Shown here: piece after piece, positions 24,179-37,008 of the stretch | How the letters are laid out: the number at the start of each line of letters is the position of its first letter | Numbering within the stretch: position 1 is the stretch's first letter | Assembly: GCA_036924285.1 (NCBI GenBank) | Contig: JAYKYS010000024.1 | Location: 1,550,001 to 1,614,000 of the forward strand | DNA: 64,000 bases | Source of the DNA: Asterella californica | Taxonomy: Eukaryota; Streptophyta; Marchantiopsida; Marchantiales; Aytoniaceae | Reading direction: 5' to 3' | Translations under genes and position numbers: made by a program | The notes under the pieces: generated by a model | Database searches by the model: none | What the model saw: the letters and a program-made list of their open reading frames with translations, nothing else | What the model was told of the DNA's origin: nothing

Positions 24179-26194
24179 GTCGTGTCGTGGACCGGCTCCT
24201 ACCTGAAATTCAAACTTCGATGCTTGTCGCTCCAAAGACACTCATGAGAAGACAAGCTAGGCCCCAGCTTATGGGTTTTTGGCACAATCTCAGATCTCCA
24301 TTTTCATCGCATAGATGGGTAGAGCTCCTTGTTAACTTTCCATAGGCACTTCATCTACTTCGTTTGGACGCCTAGTGGAAAAGTTACAAGACTCGAAAGA
24401 TGGAGAAAATAAGCTAGGCCCCAGTTTACGGGTTTTTGGCACCACTTCGGATCTTCGTTTTTATCGCACCAGTGGATAGAGCTCCTTGTCAGCTTTCCAT
24501 AGGCACTTCATCTACATCGTTTGGACGCCTAGTGGAAAAGTTACAAGACTCGAAAGATGAAGAAAACAAGCTAGGCTCCAGCTTACGAGCTTTTGGCGCA
24601 ACTTCGGATCTTCACTTTCATCACATGGATGGGTAAAGCTAGTTGTCAGCTTTCCATGGGCATCTTGTTTATTTCGTTTGGACATCTAGAGAAGAAGTTA
24701 TGCGATTCGAAAGAAGATAAAATCAAGCTAAACCCCTAGTTACTTGCTGACTGGGTATTTAGAGCTTCAGGCGTTATATCAAAGACGCACGGGGCCTGCT
24801 TCTGATTATTCAGGATTGAACTTCGTACTTACAGACTGTGACAAGGGGGCAGCTTAGGGGTTAGCTTGTGCTTGCGACCTGTCGGTGGATGGTTTGAGGA
24901 TTTGGGAAGTCCAATACACGCTCGCAAGGTGTCATTGGGTTCATATCTGTGCAGGCTACGCACAGGTTAAGACGGTTTGAGAAGAGACGAATCAAGGAGT
25001 GTGTACTGAGTGAAATTGAGACGCAGGAAGTAGATTTAAGGATTTCAGTTACCTGTGAAGGGGAGTTGGACCGTTCGGGCCGTTCCGAAGTCCAAACTTG
25101 CTGTCCTTGGATCCATCGGGATCAGAACACCGAGTTCTACAGGAAATTGAAGACGATACGAGTTTTCATCAGGCAGTTTGGAAGTTTTGAGTGAAATCGG
25201 CTCGTAGGGAAACATTTACATCAGATTTTCGATTGCATGCGACCTAAGGTTGGGCTGTTCTTCGCGATCGGTGAGCCAAGCTCTTCGTTCTTGGTGCCTA
25301 CGCGATCAAGGAGTCTTCATCTACTCGTAGGATAAGACTGTACGTGAATTGGATTGTTGGTTTGGGTGTGGTGAGTGAGTTTGAGCCGCAGAAAGTCAAT
25401 TTACGTCAGGTTTTTGCAACCTACGACCAAATTTCTTGAGTGATTTTGCAAGGGGAACTCCAAACGGCTTGTTTGGAGTCTTTTTGGGTTCAGGGTAGCT
25501 AGATCTACCTACCAGAGAAGACGGATATCAGTTTAGACGATCCGTTTGTGCGTGGTGTGCAGTTTTAAGCCGCGGGGAAGAATTTTTGAAGGTTCGATCA
25601 CCTGCGACCAAAAATCGACGATATCTCGACTATCGGGAGTCGGATCTGAAGGTTTCTTGAGCCAAAGGAGTCAAGGAAGGAGACCCTATCAACATTTGAA
25701 GATCGTTTGGCGAAAGGATAAAGTTCCCAGATAGGTCTTTTTCGGTTCCTTCGCTACGAGTTTCGTCCTTTTGAGTTCGTTAGGGACTTAGTTGGTTGTG
25801 TACGGCTTGTGGTAGCTAGCTTTAGCCAAGAGCTAGTGCGTGGATGTGGTTTGGACTTGGGTTTGGATCGCGTGATACTGTTGTGGCTCTGTTTGTTAGC
25901 AAAGAGAAGTTTCTCTTGCTTTGAGCTACGCTTCGGCGATTTCGGGCTAGGGTTCCGATTAAGGGGTTTGTTTTAAGGCTTCTGAAGTAGGTTACAGACT
26001 GCTCTGGTCTGTTCCTCAGTTTTGTGCTGTTAGGAGAAAGAAACGGCAGTGTACATACATTTGGAGTGGTATATATTGCGCATTGTTTTCGTGGTTGTTC
26101 CTCTCTGTCTTGTCTCTGTTTGGCTACAGCATCTCCACAGCCAAGAACCTCGCGTTTTCTTGGACATCCTTCACGTAAAACGTCCGACGCGACA
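24179..26194 (+). repeat. Element B 5' LTR, with three tandem subrepeats
   Basis: 2016 bp, starting TGTCGTGTCGTGG and ending GACGCGACA. Inside, three diverged units of about 157 bp (starting near 24268, 24424 and 24582, ending near 24740) repeat the theme TTTTGGC..CA … CTTTCCAT..GC. The 3' LTR has the same three units (32323-32793). Confidence 0.9.
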
Positions 26195-26271
26195 TAGGTG
26201 GTGAACTCGACGTGAAGGTCTGGGGTGGAGATTTCTTCGGTGTGTGAACTTTGAAGAAGAGATTGGCAGTC

Positions 26272-28755
26272 ATGAGTGGGGATGGGAAAGGTGATGGAGA
26301 TGGAGCTAGTGGTTCAGGTGGGTTGCCGAAGGTGCAGTTGGATCCAGCGACTGCATCGATGTTCCAAGCTTTCACTATGTTCTTACGGCAGCAACAATCT
26401 GATGAGCGGAAGGAAGCTTTGGCAACAAAGGCGCTACAAGCGATGGTCAGCAAGATTGACCAGTTTGATGGAAGAGATGTCTCAAGGTATCTGAGACATT
26501 ATGTGAAGGAGATGGAGCTGAACCGAGTCTCGGAAGATGAGATGATTGAGACGTTTGAGTTGGCAGCAGCTCCAGAGATTAGAGACCATGTTAAAATGCT
26601 AACGAAGCATTTTAACAAGGATTGGGAGACTTTTGCTCGTGCCTTGATGGATGGGTACTTCTTGGAGGACTTTGATCGAGTCACCAAGAAGTCATTCTTG
26701 GAGTGGGTTGAGCAACCAAGGAAGGATTTACAAGCTACTGAGTTGCTCAGAGAGTTTGAGAAGCAATTTTCACGGCTGACCAGGATGGAGAAGTTGACGT
26801 TGTAGTCCTTGAACAAGACAGAGCTATTTCTTCGGGCTGCAGATGAGAAGTTACAGGAGAAGCTAGAGGTACTTCTGGAAGACCGGGAGGAGGACGATGG
26901 ATTGACCAGCAGCTGCAAGAAGGTTGAAGAAGCTGTTGGTCTGCTCACCAAGAGGGAGCGGAGGCGAGAGAAGGTTCCTGTTAGGAGACTGACACCAACA
27001 CCAACTGCTGTAACACCTTTCCTGTAGTTCGATCAGTTGTTCCTAATTGCTAGACAGGTAGTGCCGGTTGCTCCTGCTGTTCCAGTTGTTCAGGCACCGA
27101 TAGTATCTCCGAAGAAGGACTCAAGTCTTGAGGAGATCATGCGTGGAATGCGAGACCTGCAGATCAAGCTCACCAGATTGGAGGAGCAAGGGTCTACAAG
27201 CGGAGTGAAACCTGTTGACAAGCAAGGCTGGATCCAGCGGTGTATCTGGTGCGATGGTATCGATCATCCGCGCAGAGATTGCAAGGATTTCAGTGACACC
27301 TTACAGCAAGGGGTGATCTTCTGGAAGGATGAGAAGGTAGCGTTGAGGGATATTGGTGCACTTCTTCAGACCAACTTTGGTAGAGGAGGGATGAAGAAGT
27401 TGGTTGAGGACCAATTATCAGCGCAAGCAGTCGCAATCGTGAAAGCTGGAACTTATGGCACAAGGGTTGAGGATCAAGCTGAGAGGAGTTTCAACAAGCA
27501 AGTTGAGCCAAGTGAGTTGTGGTCATCTGCCATCTCCATGAAACAGAAAGAGAAGATGGCATGTGAGACGTTGCAGAGGACAGCTGCTACGATCAGAAGG
27601 GATACTGGATGGGAGGATCCGATAGAAGCTCTATCGGTGCATGCTTACATCGCCAAGAACCAACACGAAGCGTTGTTGGAAGAGAAGAGAAGGCGAGATT
27701 CAGAAGATGCAGGGGATGGAACTTCTTCCAAGAGACAGACTCGAGGAGAGAAGGTTCGTCAAGAGCTTCGAGATGCAGGAGCTCAAGATCTATCGATGGA
27801 CGATGCTCCTTCTCCATCGAAGGAGAGAGTGAAGGAATCTCAGAAGGAGAAGGGTAAGCCGGCTGCATACAAGCTACAGTCGGATATCGAGGCGTCAACA
27901 GACTTGAAGAGAGTCTTGGAAGATCGCATTCTGAATGCGAAGGTGGAGTTTACCTTGAGAGAGGTGTTGGGCATCGCTAAGCGCGAGTTTCATGATGTCA
28001 TCATCGATGTCATCAAACAGAAACGACAGATTACGGGTGAGACTGGTTTATCGCATGCTTTGGATACTAGGATGTCTGTGGATGAGGAGAGAGAGCTTGC
28101 AAGGTGCAGTGTCTATTCTCCAGAGGAAGAAAGAGATCGAAGGCACATGGTGCAACTTGAGGATGAAGAGGAGGATGGGAAGCGGAGCTCAAGTCATTAC
28201 AGCCACAGTCACTGGGCTCGAGCTACGACGGAGACGTTGGTGAGGATCGAAGACTTGGATGAGCCGGTGGTTGCTCTGATCGATCATGGATCAGAAATCA
28301 ACATCATGTCGAAAGAGCTGTACAAGAGGAAGAAGTGGCCGATCGACACAGAGCATGGATGGGTCATAAGAGCAGCCAACAACACGAGAGGAGACTTGTA
28401 TGGAGCTTGTCTAGACATCAGAATGCGCGTGGGTGATGTTGCTATCGAGCAAAACTTCTTTGTTCAGGAAGCAACATCATACCCACTCATTCTGGGTCAA
28501 CCTTTCATCATAGCAACCCGGATGGAGACAAAGGTACTGGACGACGGATCTGCGTATGCTAGGATCCGAAGTCAAGATGGGAAGAGAGCGGTACAGTTCC
28601 TGACTGTACCGTCCAACCACGAGCGCAACCGAGATCGTTTGACGGAGAAGCCGCTTCCAAGGGTGATGAAGAGTTCAAGGATTTTCGTTGAGTACCACTA
28701 TAGAGCGGGATTGTGGTGGTGCGCAAGAGAAGATACTCTCGCTTGCTGGAGATAG
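26272..28755 (+). pseudogene. Element B gag and protease
   Basis: One frame from ATG 26272 (MSGDGKGDGDG), broken only by TAG at 26803-26805 and 27025-27027, each where Gln fits. It carries a capsid region (FNKDWETFARALM), then a CCHC knuckle CIWCDGIDHPRRDC near 27240-27285. A charged region follows, then a retropepsin-like domain: VVALIDHGSEINIM near 28270 and YPLILGQPFI near 28490. The active site reads D-H-G instead of D-S/T-G, which should disable it if not family-typical. The frame ends after the protease; coding continues one frame over. Confidence 0.85.
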
Positions 28756-29885
28756 TGTCTTTTGTATAGGGTTTATTGGATTTTCAGAGTGTGGGATTGC
28801 TATCTACAAGAAGGTAGAAGAGCTGAGAAGAAAAGAACAAAAACATTTGCGTGATGTTGAGTTGATGTTGAAAGAGTTGGGTGAGCTAGAAGGGGATGAA
28901 TGGATTTCTGGTGTTTATGAAGAGGATGGGTTGGAAGATCCTTTGCGAGAGATCATGTCTATTGGGTGGGAGGATATGGATAAGGTCGTGCAGATTCATT
29001 CAAGGGAGGTTTATTCGGTGATCGAATTATTCTGTGCACCGGAGGTTCGAGTTGAGACAAGATACAAGACAGTGGATAAGAAGATAAAGCCAGTTGCTGG
29101 TCCTTTGCCGGAAGACACTAACCAACAGATGGATCGAGCGTCAAGGGAGAAGAGTTTGAGAGATCCTGCAATGATAAGACACAAGTTCACAGAGAAGACC
29201 CTTGAAGAGTTGAAGATTGGGTCTGATGAGTCTCTTCTACCAGAAGAGAGGATGTGCTTCAAAGAGATGCTTTCCACGACATGGGAAAGCATTTGCTTTT
29301 GAGCCACATGAGATTGGGTGTGTAGACCCATACGTTGTTACCCCGATGGTTATCTTCACGGTACCGCATGTGTCATGGAACCTACGATCAATTCCAGTAC
29401 CGCGGGCTCACTTGCCCAAACTAGTGGAATTGCTGAAGGAGAAGATGCGGATGAAGATCTTGGAGCCGTCGTTTGTACTGTATTCGAGCAGATGGTTTAC
29501 AATGCCTAAGAAGGATGGGTCGCTGCGGTTCATCCAAGACATGTAGCCGATGAACGTAGTAACAATCAGAAATGCTGGGGTGGGAGCGATTGTGGATGAG
29601 TTTGCAGAAGCGTTTGCAGGAAGAGCGATTTACTCAATGAGAGATCTTTACTCGGGGTATGATCAGTTTCAACTAGCGGAGGAGAGCAGAAGCTTCACGA
29701 CAATGAGGACACCTTTGGGGTTGGTTAGGATGTGTACCTTACCACAGGGAGCTATCAACTCGATAGCACACATGATGAACGGGATGAATCGAGTTCTAAG
29801 GGTCTCATCTCCGAAAAGACGATGCCGTTCTTGGATGACATCCCCATCAAAGGATGTGTGGAAGATGAGAAGGATGAAGCATTAG
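28688..29885 (+). pseudogene. Element B protease-RT linker and reverse transcriptase N-terminal part
   Basis: Two frames carry one polyprotein. 28688-29302 is an acidic linker. 29217-29885 carries RT: VSWNLRSIPVPRAHL, MPKKDGSLRFI, DLYSGYDQF and LPQGAINS (in place of the usual PFGL..AP), with a TAG at 29544-29546 where Gln fits. Frame changes lie near 29.25 and 29.81 kb. The RT motifs match a distinct gypsy lineage rather than the common plant chromovirus types. Confidence 0.82.
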
Positions 29886-32158
29886 ATCAGAGGGGGTGTC
29901 AGCGATACGTCACTGATCACATCGCAGACTGTGAGAAGATCTTATCTCGACTTGAGGAAGTTTATCTTACGCTGTCAGGTGCGAAGTCTACATTTGCGGT
30001 TAGAGAGGTTTTGATCGTTGGTCATTTGTGTGGATTGTTTGGTCGAAAGCCAGATCCGGACAAGGTGGACGCAATTGGGAGGATGAAGGAGATTTGCGAC
30101 TCGCTGACAGAAGTAAGAAGATTTTTGGGTGCTTGTGTATTCTACCACATTTGGATTCCTCATTATGCGCATGTTGCGGATCCGTTGTATGGATTGTTGC
30201 GTAAGGGTCATAAGTTCAGATGGGAGGAAGAGCATACTGATGGGGTAAGGAAGCTGAAGTCTTTACTATCATCTCCTCTAGTTCTGGGAAGGATTGATTA
30301 CAAGGGTGCTAGGTCGGTGATTCTTACTGTGGATACAAGTCCAGTTGCAATTGGATGGGTAGTCGGACAGGGTGATGAGAATGGAGACAAGTTTGCGGTT
30401 AGGTTCGGAGCGAAGGTGTTAAGTGCTCGACAACGTGCTTACCCGCAAGTGAAGAGAGAACTGTGGGGTATTGTTTCAGCTATGAAAACTGAGAAAGAGT
30501 ATTTGATTGGAGCAGTAGTGGTGGTTGAAACTGATTGCTTGCCGTTGTTAGGGATGATCATGAATTGTTCAATCCCTGATATTGCGATGTTACGATGGAT
30601 CGCATATATCAAGTCGTTGAACCCGGAATTTAGACATATTGCAGGGAAGGATAATCTGATGGCGGATATGTTATCTCGAGCTCGATATGATGGGGAGGAT
30701 GAGATGATAGAAGACATTGACGACGTCGGTACAAAGTTCTATTCGATTGCACAGACAGGAAGGGAAGATGAGTTGTTTGTTGAAGGGTTGTATGATGGTG
30801 ATTTGCTTGATATCGGGAGGTACCTTAGTACGATGGTTAAGCAGACAGGTTGGACGGATGAGAGGTTTCGGAGAGTTCGAAGGAAGGCCTACAACTTCAT
30901 GTTGCAGGATGGGTTTCTTTGGAAGCGACCGAAGCAGAAAGGTGGGGTACCGCTACGGGTGATTTGCAACAAGGAAGATCAGCAGAAGTTGCTCAAGGCG
31001 TTCCATGAGAGTCTTTGGGCTGGACATCGAGGAATTTGGGCCACTTTTACCAAGATAAAAGAGCGGTATTGGTGGAAAAACATGTACAGGGATGTTGTAT
31101 CTTTTGTGGAGTCTTGTTTGACATGTCAGATGTATTCGAATATCCGACATCGTGACGGATTACATCCGACTTATCCGTTGACGATCCACTTCAAGTGGGT
31201 GGTAGACTTGGTAATTATGCCGGTTGGATTATGGCAGATGAGATACTTGGTACTTGCTAGAGAGGATCTTTCAAATCAAGTCGAAGATAGGACGCTTCGG
31301 ACGAAGACAACTGAAGGGGTATGTAGATTTCTCTTGGAAGAGGTTGTTTGTCGGTATGGATGTGTGGGAAAGATCACTGCAGATCGAGGAGAGTTACATG
31401 CACATGAGGCTCGTGAATTCTTTGCAAGGTGTGGGGTGAGGTTGTCACTGACAACTGCTTACAACCTCGAAAGGAATGCCAAGAGTGAACGTGGTCATCC
31501 ACCCATTGTGAAGGCTTTGGTGAAGGCTTGCAACGGAAGGGTGTGCGAGTGACCTCGACTCTTACCATTTGCGTTATGGACAGATAGAACGACGCACAGC
31601 TCGGTGACAGGTTACATGCCGGTGGAACTCATCACAGGTCAGAAACTTATCATGCCGATTGAAGAACACATTCTGACATGGAGTGTGTTACCTTGGGAGG
31701 ACAATTTGACTAGAGAAGAGCTTCTTGCTATTCGAATTAGGCAATTAGAGAGAAGACCAGAGGATATCCAAATTGCTTTGGATAGGCTGCGAGAAGCACG
31801 GTTGAAGAACAAGGTCAGATTTGATCAGCGACATCGTTTGGGACCCAGGGAAATCAAAGAAGGTGATTGGGTGTTAGTCTATGACAACAATCTAGACAAC
31901 CAGCATAGTACACTCCGGAAGTTTTTCAGAAGATGGTTTGGTCCGTATGTGATGAAGAAGTTTCATGACAACGCAACTTACGTCTTGCAAGAGTTGGATG
32001 GAACGAGCTTGAAGGTACCAGTGGCAGGTAAACGTGTCAAGATTTTCAAAAAGAAAGATGAGGAGGTCGATCTAGCAGATATCTTGACGGAGTTTCAGTT
32101 TGAGGATGAGGATTATGCAGAAGATCTTCAAGGTGAGGTTGGTTACGATGGGAAGTAG
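29732..32158 (+). pseudogene. Element B RT end, RNase H and integrase
   Basis: MPFLDDIPIKG holds the RT Asp pair (about 29.83 kb). RNase H follows (VILTVDTSPVAIGW, KRELWGIVSAM, GKDNLMADMLSR). The integrase zinc domain is H..H..C-X2-C (AGHRGIW … CLTCQMY). The core has WVVDLVIMP, then TADRGEL where other gypsies have SDNG-EF, and a Glu near ERNAKSE. The C-terminal module holds FGPYVMKKF, a GPY/F motif. A TGA at 31550-31552 splits the frame where TGG fits (RVCE*PRLLPFALW). There is no chromodomain. Confidence 0.87.
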
Positions 32159-32233
32159 GACGATAAGCCGGCCCACTCCTTGGATGGTATCTCTGGTGCA
32201 TACCGGAGGATGCACAGGTTCAGAGCGGGTGGA

Positions 32234-34250
32234 TGTCGTGTCGTGGACCGGCTCCTACCTGAAATTCAAACTTCGATGCTTGTCGCTCCAAAGACACTCA
32301 TGAGAAGACAAGCTAGGCCCAGCTTATGGGTTTTGGGCACAATCTCTGATCTCCATTTTCATCGCATAGATGGGTAGAGCTCCTTGTCAACTTTCCATAA
32401 GCACTTCATCTACTTCGTTTGGACGTCTAGTGGAAAAGTAACAAGACTCGAAAGATGGAGAAAATAAGCTAGGCCTCAGTTTACGGATTTTTGGCACCAC
32501 TTTGGGTCTTCGTTTTTATCGCACCAGTGGATAGAGCTCCTTGTCAGCTTTCTATAGGCACTTCATCTACATCGTTTGGACGCCTAGTGGAAAAGTTACA
32601 AAACTCGAAAGATGAAGAAAACAAGCTAGACCCTAGCTTACGGGCTTTTGGCGCAACTTCGGATCTTCACTTTCATCACATGGATGGGTAAAGCTCGTTG
32701 TCAGCTTTCCATGGGCATCTTGTTTACTTCGTTTGGACATCCAGAGAAGAAGTTATGCGATTCGAAAGAAGGTAAAATCAAGCTAGGCCCCTAGTTATTT
32801 GCTGACTGGGTATTAAGAGCTTCAAGCGTTATATCAAAGACGCAAGGGCCTGCTTCTGATTATTCAGGACTGAACTTTCGTACGTACAGACTGTAACAAG
32901 GGGACAGCTTAGAGGCTAGCTTGTGCCTGCGATCTGTCGGTGGATGGTTTGAGGATTTGGGAAGTCCAATACACGCGCGCAAGGTGTCATTAGGTTCATA
33001 TCTGTGCAGGCTACGCACAGGTTAAGACGGTTTGAGAAGAGACGAATCGAAGAGTGTGTACTGAGTGAAATTGAGACGCAGGAAGCAGATTTAAGGATTT
33101 CAGTTACCTGTGAAGGGGAGTTGGACCGTTCGGGCCGTTCCGGAGTCCAAACTTGCTGTCCTTGGATCCATCGGGATCAGAACACCGAGTTCTACAGGAA
33201 ATTGAAGACGATACGAGTTTTCATCAGGCAGTTTGGAAGTTTTGAGTGAAATTGGCTCGCAGGGAAGCGTTTATATCAGATTTTCGTTCGCCTGCGACCT
33301 GAGGTTGGGCTGTTCTTCGCGATCGGTGAGCCAAGCTCTTCGTTCTTGGTGCCTACGTGATCAACGAGTCTTCATCTACTCGTAGGATAAGACTGTACGT
33401 GAATTGGATTGTTGGTTTGGGTATGGTGAGCGAGTTTGAGCCGCAGAGAGTCAATTTACGTCAGTTTTTTGCAACCTGCGACCAAATTTCTTGAGTGATT
33501 TTGCAAAGGGAACTCCAAACAGCTTGTTTGGAGTCTTGTTGGGTTCAGGGTAGCTAGATCTACCTATCAGAGAAGACGGATATCAGTTTAGACGATTCGT
33601 TTGTGCGTGGTGTGCGGTTTTAAGCCGCGGGGAGGAGTTTTTGAAGGTTCGATCACCTGCGACCAAAAATCGACGATATCTCGACTATCGGGAGTCGGAT
33701 CTGAAGGTTTCCTGAGCCAAAGGAGTCAGGGAAGGAGACCCTATCAACATTTGAAGATCGTTTGGCGAAAGGATAAAGTTCCCAGATAGGTCTTTTTCGG
33801 TTCCTTCGCTACGGGTTTCGTCCTTTTCAGTTCGTTAGGGACTTAGTTGGTTGTGTACGGCTTGTGGTAGCTAGCTTTAGCCAAGAGCTAGTGCGTGGAT
33901 GTGGTTTGGACTTGGGTTTGGATCGCGTGATACTGTTGTGGCTCTGTTTGTTAGCAAAGAGAAGTTTCTCTTGCTTTGAGCTACGCTTCGGCGATTTCGG
34001 GCTAGGGTTCCGATTCAGGGGTTTGTTTTAGGGCTTCTGAAGTAGGTTACAGAGTGCTCTGGTCTGTTCCTCAGTTTTGTGCTGTTAGGAGAAAGAAACG
34101 GCAGTGTACATACATTTGGAGTGGTATATATTGCGCGTTGTTTTCGTGGTTGTTCCTCTCTGTCTTGTCTCTGTTTGGCACACAGCATCTCCACAGCCAA
34201 GAACCTCGCGTTTTCCTGGACATCCTTCACGCAAAACGTCCGACGCGATA
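32234..34250 (+). repeat. Element B 3' LTR
   Basis: 2017 bp, aligned end to end with 24179-26194. It ends GACGCGATA where the 5' copy has GACGCGACA. A purine-rich tract (GAGCGGGTGGA) precedes it. Confidence 0.9.
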
Positions 34251-34890
34251 ACGGGTCTCTTCTGTTCGACCCATAACAACCTATTTCTTTTTCTTCCCAA
34301 ACTTAGAAGAGAGTTGTGAGAAGCCTTGCTGGCAGAATCTGGAGTGAATGATCGAGGGTTATGTCTTCCTGTCATGCAGCAAAGTTCTTCTGAGAGTGTA
34401 TGAGAAGTAAGGAGTTAGAAGAACAGAGTATGGATATTTTGTGTTTGTTGTGGAGTGTATATTGCGTGTAGGAAGCTGAAGACATGTGAGACTAGTGATG
34501 GGAAGCCTGGTTGCGAGAAGTCTGCTGAGTACGTCTGTTAATCGGAAGTTGTCCCGTGTGTCTTTCTAGAGATCACTGTCACCGCAGGAGTCCTCAGTCT
34601 TCTTCTGAACCTTCTACATACTTTGCTTCTCGCGTATTTTGTATCTCTGTTAGGAAGTAGGATGAATTGCAAGGTGGGTTGTTTTCTTAGGAATCCATTC
34701 GATGCCCTGTTTAGATAGGATTGTTTAGATATAGCTCGGAAGACAAGAAGTACTTAGGAAGTACTGTTAGAATCCCGGAAGAGGGAATAGTTATCTTCTC
34801 GAAGATTAGATTTGTCTTTTGAGAGTGGAAGCTAGACTGTGAGGACATGTGGAGGACTAAGCCTTCGGCTCACAGCAAGTACGTGTGATT
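34251..34890 (+). repeat. A1 5' LTR, second part
   Basis: It continues the A1 LTR after element B and matches 38340-38481 plus 40379-40865 of A2. Its exact end is unclear because I could not recognise a primer binding site; homology runs straight on into the ORF at 34912. Confidence 0.75.
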
Positions 34891-34911
34891 TAGTGTAACG
34901 GAGCTCAAAGC

Positions 34912-35824
34912 ATGTCAATGCATCTTTGGGGGTTGGTATTACCAGCAGCAGAGTTGACAAAAGCCAAGCCCTTCATCAAGGAGTTGGACCTCGACTTCTT
35001 TCTGTGGGAATGGAACCTCGTGGACCAGGGTCTTTTGGAGGAAGTTTGGGTAGCACTGCCTCCTCGTAACCTTGTGCTTGTGAAGGGTCGCTCATGAAAG
35101 ACGGTCTTCCTCGACGGTGGAGTGGAGACGTAGGGCTTTTCATAGGTCAAAATCTGAGAACCGAAAGTGCGAGCTGGAGAAGAAGATCTTACCAATGATC
35201 TCTAGGAAGTGGCATGTGTCTAGAAGCACGACCTGCCTCTTCTTGGAAGACAGAAAAGGAAGAAACGGATGGAAGATAGAAGCTTACCGAGAGTCGCCGA
35301 AGCGTCTTCTGGCAAAGTTATTTCTTCACCTTTTTCTCGAGGGAAAAGCTCAGAAGGTGAGGTACCTTGGAGATCGGGACGTGGAGTTCCTAGAAGTAGT
35401 TTGGGCAGGAGAGGTCGTCAACTGGGGCATCTTCTTCCACGCCTACATCCAAGTCGAGCTAGTGTACTTGGGCACCCTAGCAGGAGGGCACCTTACTCCA
35501 TTCTTCTGCTACTTATACGTGTCCAAGAGGGATCTGACAGAAGACCAGTTGGTGAGATACGGACCAACAGGACAACGCGAGGTAAAGGAAGGGATCTCGA
35601 GAAAAAAAGACCGAGCAGCGGCCGTGACTCCCCCTCCCACTTTGGTGCTCCAGACAAGACCGAGCACTCATCAGAAGACGCTTCTAGTGCGAGAAGACGA
35701 CTCCAACGGTACAAAAGATGCATCGCCGCCGAGGAAGATGGGGCCTAGGATGTGCCTAAGAAGAGCGTCGCTTTCCCGACCATCCATTCTGGATCGGAGT
35801 CGAATTCCCAAGAGGAGAAGTTGA
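34912..35824 (+). pseudogene. A1 extra ORF (ORF1) upstream of gag, truncated
   Basis: It starts MSMHLWGLVLPAAEL, shared with A2. After a frame disruption at 35.10-35.12 kb it continues with TTCLFLEDRKGRNGW, VVNWGIFFHAYIQVELVYL and GGHLTPFFCYLY. A tryptophan/His-Leu-x-Pro pattern like this occurs in extra proteins carried by some large plant gypsy elements; I do not assign a function. It stops matching A2 at GCTTCTGCGA, where the A2 LTR begins (35859). A2 is therefore inserted in this ORF. Confidence 0.65.
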
Positions 35825-36053
35825 GCACCAAGATCGCACAAAAGATAGCTTCTGCGATGTGGTGCCCACAATTTACAAGATTCACGAATTTTTGAAACTT
35901 TTGAGGTTAATAACTTGTTTGTATAACTGAAGAAGTCTTGTTGCTTAAGATTACGTCTTTCTTAGAAGGAAGATGATCTTAAGAACTTTTTCGCAACGAG
36001 AAGTTGATTTCTTCGGAAGACGGACGTCTTCCGAGAAGCGTCTTCTCAGTTGT

Positions 36054-36108
36054 GTCTTCCGAAGACAAAAGACAGAAGACGGAAGACACATGTCTTCCGG
36101 AAGACAAC
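36054..36108. promoter_or_regulatory. GTCTTC/GAAGAC inverted-repeat cluster in the A2 LTR
   Basis: The palindrome GTCTTCCGAAGAC (36054-36066) is followed within about 40 bases by AGAAGACGGAAGAC and by TGTCTTCCGGAAGACA. Similar clusters sit at the same LTR position in A1 (about 22940-23055) and in the inverted copy (about 45395-45440). Position near the start of the LTR suggests U3 protein-binding sites; that is inference. Confidence 0.4.
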
Positions 36109-37008
36109 GACAGCGACAACGACTACATGGACCTAGCCATGTACCACCCATTAAAGGAGTAGGTGTACCTACTAGGTAGCACCAAGGTAGAAGATAGAAG
36201 GTAGGTCAGGTAGGTCGACGGACTCCTAAACTACGCGAGAAGATACGGGAGAAGCGCATTAGCGCAGAATCATCACCGCTTCCCGCATCGAAGGCATTAG
36301 CGCAGAAGACTGAATTAGGAGGTGCCAAAATTGAGCGAGAGGACCAATAGAGTGAAATCGAAGATAGCAAGGATCGATTCGCACCTAGAGAGAAGGCGAG
36401 GACAAATTTCTGAGAATAGGAAGCACCACCGAGCTGAAGGAGTCTTCTGTAGATTCCCAGAAGCAGACATTGAAAGACGATTGAAGAAGAATTGGAGGTG
36501 GAGACTTGATCGATTGAGAAGCAGCATGAATTGACGATAGAAGCAGCCCTGTGGGGATGCATTGGAGTTGGGGTCGGAGCCAGAAGCGCACAGAAGACTG
36601 AAGACACTACAGGAAGTAGGCAGAAGACTGTTTGAGGTTCTTCTCATGTTCTCTTCCCTTCCCACCGCTTCTCGCCTCTTGTTTAGTATCCCCCGCGCTT
36701 CCCCGGTTGTTTGCATGAAACCCATCCATTGTTTTCCCCATCTCACATTTTCCTTCTGTGAAATTTGGCGCGGAAGCACTGTCAATTTTTGACAGTCATA
36801 TTCTCGCTTCTTCTCGAGCAATAATCGAGCTTCTCTGTCCGTCGTTCTCAAATTCGATCCCGCAGCTATAAATTTCCTACCCTACCGTCCCTCTATTCTC
36901 GAATCTCTGAACAGAAGACATTTCAGAATATCCGAACATCTTCGGAAGACGCTTCTGATGTCTGACCATCTTCGGAAGACGAATGTGTGCAATTCGTATC
37001 AAGAGTGG

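Larger units (their letters stand above)
24179..34250 (+). mobile_element. Element B: near-complete Ty3/gypsy-type retrotransposon with 2-kb LTRs
   Basis: A 10.07-kb plus-strand insertion in the A1 LTR. The LTRs are 24179-26194 and 32234-34250 and differ by a few percent. The ACGG target duplication is at 24175-24178 and 34251-34254; the uninterrupted A2 LTR carries a single GTTACGGGTC there. The order gag, protease, RT, RNase H, integrase marks it as Ty3/gypsy. Premature stops and frame changes show it is inactive. Confidence 0.93.

Noticed and set aside
28270..28310. D-H-G in element B as a certain knockout of the protease
   Set aside because: Without an intact copy I cannot tell whether His is family-typical, so only the variant is recorded.
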